Source: Psychromicrobium silvestre
GTDB lineage: Bacteria > Actinomycetota > Actinomycetes > Actinomycetales > Micrococcaceae
DNA length: 64,000 bases
Direction of reading: 5' to 3'
NCBI RefSeq assembly: GCF_013408295.1
Contig: NZ_JACBYQ010000002.1
Span: 1,302,001 to 1,366,000, forward strand
Of this stretch, positions 59,775-64,000 are shown piece by piece. Numbering within the stretch: position 1 is the stretch's first letter; every line of letters begins with the position of its first letter. The notes under the pieces were generated by a model that was not told where the DNA came from, searched no databases, and saw only the letters and a list, made by a program, of their open reading frames with translations. Position numbers and translations under genes: made by a program.

Positions 59775-60389
59775 CTACCTTGGGCTGCGGAAAACCTGGC
59801 TGGAATCCCAATGGAATATGCCATGTTCTACGTCCTGATGCACGGCCAAGAAATGAATTTCCTGCACTTTCAAGGGCGGTAATTCGGAGAGTTTCAGCGC
59901 ATCGGAAGCCGCTTGGACCTGCTCGGAGCTGCCCTGAGCCACGCCATAACCCAGGGTGAGGTGAGGCCCGAAAGGTGCTCTGGGCATTTCCCGGTCGAGA
60001 TTGATGGTCTGCTGGGCGGCGGAGCGCACGCCGGAGACCAGATTCTCCCATTCGAGGCTGGGTTTCCCCCGGACGCCGAGTGACCAGTCATCGGCCACTG
60101 GTGTGCTCAGTGCAATCTCGAAGGGCTTCATGGAGCTGGCCAGTCGTTCGAGCTCTGAAGCAAAGGCGGCGAGTTGTTGCTGAGTGACCTCCTCGCTGGT
60201 CACCGCAAACTGCTGAACCGTGGCGTGCAGGAACTTTGGAGGTTGAACAGAACAGTAGCTGAAGGGCGTTAGCGCGCGTTGATAATCGACCAGCGCGGCA
60301 CGGAGTTCCGGATCCGGGAGCGCATAGACATGCAATCGATTCCGCAGTGAAGCCCAGATCGTTGAGGGTTGTCCAAAGAATCTCTTCAT
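59775..60389 (-). CDS. 2'-5' RNA ligase / 2H phosphoesterase family protein
   Basis: A 204-residue 2H-superfamily protein with both catalytic HxTx motifs: HATV (in LHATVQQF, near residue 54) and HLTL (in PHLTLGYG, near residue 142). Such enzymes act on 2',3'- or 2',5'-phosphodiesters in RNA or nucleotides; the bacterial ligase activity is often vestigial and a cyclic phosphodiesterase role is as likely. ATG at 60389. Flanked on both sides by copies of the GATAG element. Confidence 0.85.
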   Translation of the reverse strand: MKRFFGQPSTIWASLRNRLHVYALPDPELRAALVDYQRALTPFSYCSVQPPKFLHATVQQFAVTSEEVTQQQLAAFASELERLASSMKPFEIALSTPVADDWSLGVRGKPSLEWENLVSGVRSAAQQTINLDREMPRAPFGPHLTLGYGVAQGSSEQVQAASDALKLSELPPLKVQEIHFLAVHQDVEHGIFHWDSSQVFRSPR

Positions 60390-60439
60390 CCGTTCAGCTT
60401 ATTCGTGCCACCTCGGTGACACCCGGTGTTGCATCTGCT

Positions 60440-60510
60440 CGCGATAGTCCATTGGCTTCCGGATAGCTCAATGTAGGCACATTGAGCTATCGCGAAGCTA
60501 TTGGGCTATC
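60440..60510. repeat. GATAG four-half-site element, copy 2 (nested)
   Basis: Order A-B-B'-A'. B 60462-60474 (GATAGCTCAATGT) and B' 60479-60491 are perfect reverse complements (13 bp, 4-base loop). A 60440-60455 and A' 60498-60510 pair through the GATAG core plus GU wobbles and one mismatch. Lies between the 2'-5' RNA ligase and lysE genes. Confidence 0.85.
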
Positions 60511-60554
60511 TCGAACCGGGGAGAGAAGCGGGTAAAGAAGCTTAGAGCCGAGGT

Positions 60555-61169
60555 TTAGAGCGAGCCGAGTAGCAGCATGATGCCCAGGCCCAGCATCACC
60601 AAGGCCACCAGCCCATCCAGGATCCGCCAGGCGATGGGCTTGACGAAGAGCGGCGCCAATAGCCGCGCGCCGAATCCCAGGGCTCCGAACCAGAGCAGGC
60701 TCGCCACCACCGCGCCCAGCCCGAAGAACCATCGCCCCGGATCACCGTGCGTATTTGCGATAGAGCCGAGCAGCAGCAAGGTGTCTAGGTAAACGTGGGG
60801 GTTGAGCCAGGTCAGCGCTAGGCAAGTGGCAATTGTGGCGCCTAGCGACAGTGGCTTACCGGCTGGATCGGCTCCTAGCTTCTCTTTCCGCAGCGCCCGA
60901 CGGGCTGCCAACAGGCCATAGCCGATCAAGAAAGCCGCTCCGACAAAACGAACGATGGTTAGCACCAGGGGAGCCGTTGCCACCACCAGACCGATGCCGG
61001 AGATGCCCAACAGGATCAACAGGGCATCCGAACCAGCGCAGATCGCCACGATAATGAAGACATGCTCCTTGCGTAATCCTTGTCGGAGTACGAAGGCGTT
61101 CTGAGCGCCGATAGCAATGATCAAGGAGAGACCGGTGCCTAGCCCGGCAAGGGCAGAGAGGATGTCCAC
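60555..61169 (-). CDS. lysE: LysE/ArgO-family basic amino acid exporter
   Basis: Membrane exporter of lysine and/or arginine, 204 residues, six helices. Family start [20 protein letters not shown] (about 14-33) and the [16 protein letters not shown] block near residue 119 are intact. GTG start at 61167-61169. Divergent from a LysG-type regulator, the arrangement studied in Corynebacterium, where excess intracellular lysine or arginine turns on export. Confidence 0.93.
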   Translation of the reverse strand: MDILSALAGLGTGLSLIIAIGAQNAFVLRQGLRKEHVFIIVAICAGSDALLILLGISGIGLVVATAPLVLTIVRFVGAAFLIGYGLLAARRALRKEKLGADPAGKPLSLGATIATCLALTWLNPHVYLDTLLLLGSIANTHGDPGRWFFGLGAVVASLLWFGALGFGARLLAPLFVKPIAWRILDGLVALVMLGLGIMLLLGSL

Positions 61170-61213
61170 AGATCTAGGCTAGGCAACATCTGAAATTCAG
61201 TAAAGCTAATATT

Positions 61214-61230
61214 TCTTACTCAAGATAAGA
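61214..61230. promoter_or_regulatory. Candidate LysG operator
   Basis: TCTTA - 7 bases - TAAGA forms an inverted repeat in the AT-rich 68-base region between divergent lysE and lysG, 8 bases before the lysG start. It fits the T-N11-A layout of LysR sites and could mediate both lysE activation and lysG autorepression. Binding is inferred. Confidence 0.5.
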
Positions 61231-61237
61231 TTTACTT

Positions 61238-62113
61238 ATGTTGAATGTGCAGCTAGACCAGCTTCGAGCGCTCAACGCCATTGCCACTCACGGCAGCTTT
61301 GAAGCCGCTGCCCTAGAGCTCCGAGTGAGCCAGTCCGCGATTAGCCAGCGAATGAAAGCCTTGGAAAAACAACTCGGCCGCCCGGTGCTCTGGCGGAACA
61401 AGCCGCTACGACTGACCGAACCCGGTGAAATCTTGCTCCGCTTCGCGCGCCAGGTGGAGCTGCTCGGCAACGAAGTACTGACCGAATTGGAACTGGAGCC
61501 GGGAACTGAACCCGCGCTCGCCGTCGTGGTCAACGCTGATTCGCTCAGCACCTGGGCGCTGCCCGCGCTCGCCGAACTGAGCTCCCGGCAACGCTTAGAG
61601 ATCCTGCGCGAGGATCAGGATCATTCGGTTGAGCTGTTGCGTGAGGGGCGTGCGGTCGCCGCGATTACCTCCTATGCCGAGCCGATGCCGGGCTGTCTTT
61701 CTCGCAGACTCGGGGTGATGCGCTACCTTCCGGTCTGTGCACCGGGCTTTGCGGCTCAATGGTTCGACGGCGGCGCTACAGTTTCCGCTCTTGGGCTCGC
61801 TCCGATGGTGGTCTTCGACCGTAAGGACGATTTACAGGACCGCTATCTACGCCAGCGCAGTGCCGTTCCGCTGGAGCCGCCGCGGAACTACATCCCGTCC
61901 TCGCATGATTTCTTCCGGGCGGTGGAACTGGGACTGGGCTGGGGGATGCTGCCGGAGCAGCAATGCTTGGAGCTACTTGCTGGTGGGTCTTTGCAACTTC
62001 TCAGTGAGGACCATCTCGATATCCAGCTTTACTGGCAGCAATGGCGACTGCATTCCGCGGCGCTCGATGCGGTGGCGGCGGGGATTATTACTGCGGCTGC
62101 TGAGCTGAGATAG
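61238..62113 (+). CDS. lysG: LysR-type regulator of lysE (LysG/ArgP family)
   Basis: A 291-residue LysR regulator sensing basic amino acids. The helix-turn-helix spans about residues 18-60 (AALELRVSQSAISQRMKALE); the effector domain carries NADSLSTWALPALAEL near residue 90, a stretch typical of the ArgP/IciA/LysG group. ATG at 61238. Divergent from lysE. Its last 26 bases overlap, tail to tail, the gene on the other strand. Confidence 0.92.
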   Translation: MLNVQLDQLRALNAIATHGSFEAAALELRVSQSAISQRMKALEKQLGRPVLWRNKPLRLTEPGEILLRFARQVELLGNEVLTELELEPGTEPALAVVVNADSLSTWALPALAELSSRQRLEILREDQDHSVELLREGRAVAAITSYAEPMPGCLSRRLGVMRYLPVCAPGFAAQWFDGGATVSALGLAPMVVFDRKDDLQDRYLRQRSAVPLEPPRNYIPSSHDFFRAVELGLGWGMLPEQQCLELLAGGSLQLLSEDHLDIQLYWQQWRLHSAALDAVAAGIITAAAELR

Positions 62114-62723
62114 CGGCCGGCGCAGTCGATACGACTGCATTATGCAGGTAAATCTCCGGCTTTAACGGTGCTGGTGCAAGCTCGGCAGTTAAGGAATCGA
62201 GAAGTCGAGCAACCTTGCGCTTATTGCGGCCAAAATTGTAAGCGATGTAGTTTTTCGACCAAATCCCCAGAGTGAGCGTAGTGCCTTGCTGATTTGGTGC
62301 TAGGTAAGCCGCCAGCCAGTATCCGGCCCGGTCATAGTTCTTTCCGAGGGAAGCCCAGAGCCAATCGGGGTGCTGTTCATGGATACGAACTTTGGGGTCT
62401 TCGTCCAGAACCTTCGCCACTGCCCGATAGACCTGTTCTGTGGGCAGCGGAATCGAGACCTTTCCGACGCTTTCAGCCCCTCGTTCCCAAAGCCAGTAGG
62501 GCGATTTTGTATCTATATAGGGCTTTTTCCCTACCCAATACAGCCAAAACACCGTAAAACTAATTACCAGACCGAAATAGCCGGGAAATGGGAAAGGGCG
62601 GATCGTCCGGTGGGAGTCAAGGGCCCCGATGATACTGTAAATTCCCGACGCCATCATCGCAAGAGAGACAACAATAGACAGTCCTATGACCCACGGTCGC
62701 ATAGCGCGAAAGAACCTCTCCAT
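62088..62723 (-). CDS. Membrane protein with two N-terminal helices, unknown function
   Basis: A 211-residue protein I do not recognise. Two helices (about residues 11-35 and 46-64) precede a soluble part (VSIPLPTEQVYRAVAKVLDE; DWLWASLGKNYDRAGYWLAA) reminiscent of a small sensor or lipid-binding alpha/beta domain. The C-terminus is Ala/Gln-rich. ATG at 62723. The final 26 bases overlap the 3' end of lysG antisense. Lower GC words and an unremarkable ribosome site suggest modest expression. Confidence 0.7.
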   Translation of the reverse strand: MERFFRAMRPWVIGLSIVVSLAMMASGIYSIIGALDSHRTIRPFPFPGYFGLVISFTVFWLYWVGKKPYIDTKSPYWLWERGAESVGKVSIPLPTEQVYRAVAKVLDEDPKVRIHEQHPDWLWASLGKNYDRAGYWLAAYLAPNQQGTTLTLGIWSKNYIAYNFGRNKRKVARLLDSLTAELAPAPLKPEIYLHNAVVSTAPAAISAQQPQ

Positions 62724-62761
62724 GGCCGCAATCCTAACGGAGTACAGCCATGGAACCCGGA

Positions 62762-63412
62762 TCAGGCTTGCTCGGCGTAGCGCTTGGCGGCGGTCAGCGC
62801 TTCCTTGAGGCCTGCGGTATCAAATCTCTTCACATAAGCCGGGGTATCCCGCTGGTAACGCCAGCCCTCGCTGAGTGGGCCGACGTCGAACGGTTCAAAG
62901 CCGAAGAGATTGATCAACTCGGCCACCTTGGCGTTGGCAGCATCGTCGTTGCCCGCTAATGGAAGAGCACGACGCCCCTCCGTTCCAGCGGGCACTCCTT
63001 GGCTAGCGAGGTCCGCCGAGGCGATGTTGTTGAAGGTTTTGATTACCTTGGAGGTCGGTAGGTGCTTTTGCAGCAACTCGCTCACGGTGGTCTCCTCGGA
63101 GTCCAATTCGGTGATTTGGCCATCACGCTGCGGGTAGTAGTTATTGGTGTCAATGACCACCTTGCCCGCCAGCGGCTCGACGGGAACCTGCAGGTAGTTC
63201 TTCAGCGGGATGGTTACCACCACCAGATCTCCTGCTTGTGCAGCCTCCGCAGGGGTAGCTGCCCGGGCTTTCGGGCCGAGTTTGGCAACCAGATCCTGCA
63301 AGGTTTCCGGCCCCCGCGAGTTGCTCAGTACGACGTCGTAACCGTGGTCCACGGCGAGCCTCGCTAGCGCGCTGCCAATATGCCCGCTGCCTATTAATCC
63401 AAGAGTTGTCAT
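62762..63412 (-). CDS. NADP-binding protein of the F420-dependent NADP reductase family
   Basis: A 216-residue Rossmann protein: GLIGSGHIGSALARLAVDHG at residues 5-24, SNSRGPETL for NADP phosphate binding near residue 30, VVIDTNNYYPQRDG near residue 84 and KTFNNIASADLA near residue 118. These match the NADPH-dependent F420 reductase (Fno)-like group, many of which are of unknown substrate and not truly F420-dependent. ATG at 63412. Same strand as, and 38 bases upstream of, the membrane protein. Confidence 0.85.
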   Translation of the reverse strand: MTTLGLIGSGHIGSALARLAVDHGYDVVLSNSRGPETLQDLVAKLGPKARAATPAEAAQAGDLVVVTIPLKNYLQVPVEPLAGKVVIDTNNYYPQRDGQITELDSEETTVSELLQKHLPTSKVIKTFNNIASADLASQGVPAGTEGRRALPLAGNDDAANAKVAELINLFGFEPFDVGPLSEGWRYQRDTPAYVKRFDTAGLKEALTAAKRYAEQA

Positions 63413-63817
63413 GGCTGTGTAACGGGTCCGGTCAGAATATATTCCGGCGCTCCGGTTGCTTCGCGATAGTCCACTAGCTTGGCGATAGCTTCCTGTCGCG
63501 TCATTGGGCTATCGCGAAGCCAGGGAGCTATCCCGAGCTGTGGGGCAAGGCTCTGAACGCCACGTTCGAACTCCGGGCTCGAGTCGTTGGTGGTGGCCTA
63601 GCTGGTACTGGCCTTCTCCATTCTGCCCGGGCTGGTGGTGAGTGATGTCCTAATTTCTTGCACGCAGTTTCCACCCGCACCTCAACGGCGCTGATCGGGG
63701 CGTTATTCGGCTTCCCGGTGACCCAGGCGTAGCTCCCTGGATCACCGGATCCACTCATTTGAGCTGCTCAATGACGTCACCATCGCCCAAGCCGCTGCGG
63801 ACTCCATCCCACTATTT
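63413..63817. other. 405-base gene-free region
   Basis: No credible gene. The first third contains the GATAG element copy 3. The rest (63540-63817) has no ribosome site followed by an open frame with family features. On the plus strand it encodes short hydrophobic stretches in two different frames (LVLAFSILPGLVVSDV near 63610-63655 and STALIGALFGFPVTQA near 63680-63730) ended by stops, which may be a decayed transporter fragment. Evidence for that is weak. Confidence 0.5.
63458..63532. repeat. GATAG four-half-site element, copy 3 (interleaved)
   Basis: Order A-B-A'-B'. A 63458-63473 (GCTTCGCGATAGTCCA) pairs over 16 bp with A' 63505-63520 with one GU; B 63484-63495 (GATAGCTTCCTG) pairs over 12 bp with B' 63521-63532, also with one GU. 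Lies between the GNAT fragment and the F420-reductase-like gene. Confidence 0.85.
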
Positions 63818-64000
63818 TCAGCCCAGACCGATCAGGGCGCGCAATAGCCCGTCGTCTAGCACCCGATCCGCATAAATCCGCCGGGGGAGGTTGGTGGTGG
63901 GTCCCTCGGGAACTCCCTCCGGTACCCCCTTCGCAGCCCACAAAAGCTTCAAACCGACTTTTTCCAGCACGGTTGCCGAGGCTGGATTGTTCTCCAGCAC
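63818..64000 (-). CDS. GNAT acetyltransferase C-terminus, 5' end beyond window
   Basis: The last 60 codons of a RimJ/RimL-like GNAT enzyme: VLENNPASATVLEKVGLKLL is the classic C-terminal ENxxSxxVxEKxG motif. The tail PEGVPEGPTTNLPRRIYADR contains a short GVPE duplication. The GTG at the window edge is internal, not a start. Substrate unknown. Confidence 0.8.
   Translation of the reverse strand: MLENNPASATVLEKVGLKLLWAAKGVPEGVPEGPTTNLPRRIYADRVLDDGLLRALIGLG

Noticed and set aside
59688-63532. CRISPR array in the region of repeated GATAG words
   Set aside because: Repeats are inverted pairs, far apart, without uniform spacers, and no cas genes are nearby.

Overview
The window looks like chromosomal DNA from a high-GC actinobacterium of the family Micrococcaceae (Arthrobacter / Renibacterium / Psychromicrobium type). 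This is inferred from gene content, frequent GTG/TTG starts, an actinobacterial acyl-CoA carboxylase set (accA3, accD5, accE), and neighbourhoods that resemble mycobacterial ones: lpdA beside purine nucleoside phosphorylase and a phosphosugar mutase, and maf/accE/accD/birA/PH-protein close together. I see no rRNA, tRNA, CRISPR array, prophage or insertion sequence. Coding density is high; the only gene-free stretch over 300 bases is 63413-63817.

Layout. 1-10.2 kb: the 5' part of a 3-hydroxyisobutyrate dehydrogenase gene, a LysR regulator, two MHS-type metabolite:proton symporters, a DUF3052 gene, a deoxyribonucleoside salvage operon on the minus strand (nucleoside phosphorylase, phosphosugar mutase, deoC, small membrane protein) and a divergent lpdA. 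10.3-24.3 kb: biotin-carboxylase subunit, an aldehyde dehydrogenase with its DUF779 partner and GAF-domain regulator, maf, YbjQ-like protein, DUF885 hydrolase, accE, accD, an SDR, birA, a PH-domain membrane protein and a class III nucleotidyl cyclase.

24.4-47.3 kb: the centrepiece, a contiguous 23-kb plus-strand locus. It holds a 2041-aa membrane-anchored protein with about eleven Ig-like repeats plus FN3 domains, a MoxR ATPase, a DUF58 protein, a transglutaminase-like membrane protein that lacks the catalytic Cys, a zinc-ribbon/RDD/FHA protein, a PP2C phosphatase, a second zinc-ribbon/FHA protein, a Ser/Thr kinase, an FHA-like/helix-turn-helix protein, a 1482-aa EssC-like FtsK/SpoIIIE ATPase and a WXG100 protein with its own promoter and terminator. 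Most of the middle genes overlap by ATGA or GTGA. This fuses a PFNA-like set (kinase/FN3/AAA/DUF58/transglutaminase/PP2C, known from bifidobacteria) with the ATPase and substrate of a type VII secretion system. None of the usual EsaA/EssA/EssB or EccB/EccD/EccE/mycosin partners is present here. I infer a phosphorylation-controlled type VII-like export machine of a poorly described kind.

47.4-64 kb: housekeeping and metabolism: ligA, inositol-phosphatase family, DUF2087, a RecF/OLD-like ATPase, an esterase, S4 protein, YdcZ-type transporter, asnB, a lactonase, glycyl-tRNA synthetase, two GNATs, a 2'-5' RNA ligase family protein, lysE/lysG, a membrane protein and an F420-dependent-reductase-like NADP protein. 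The last 5 kb carries three copies of an intergenic element made of four GATAG-type half-sites whose pairing arms covary, two of them in an interleaved (pseudoknot-like) order.
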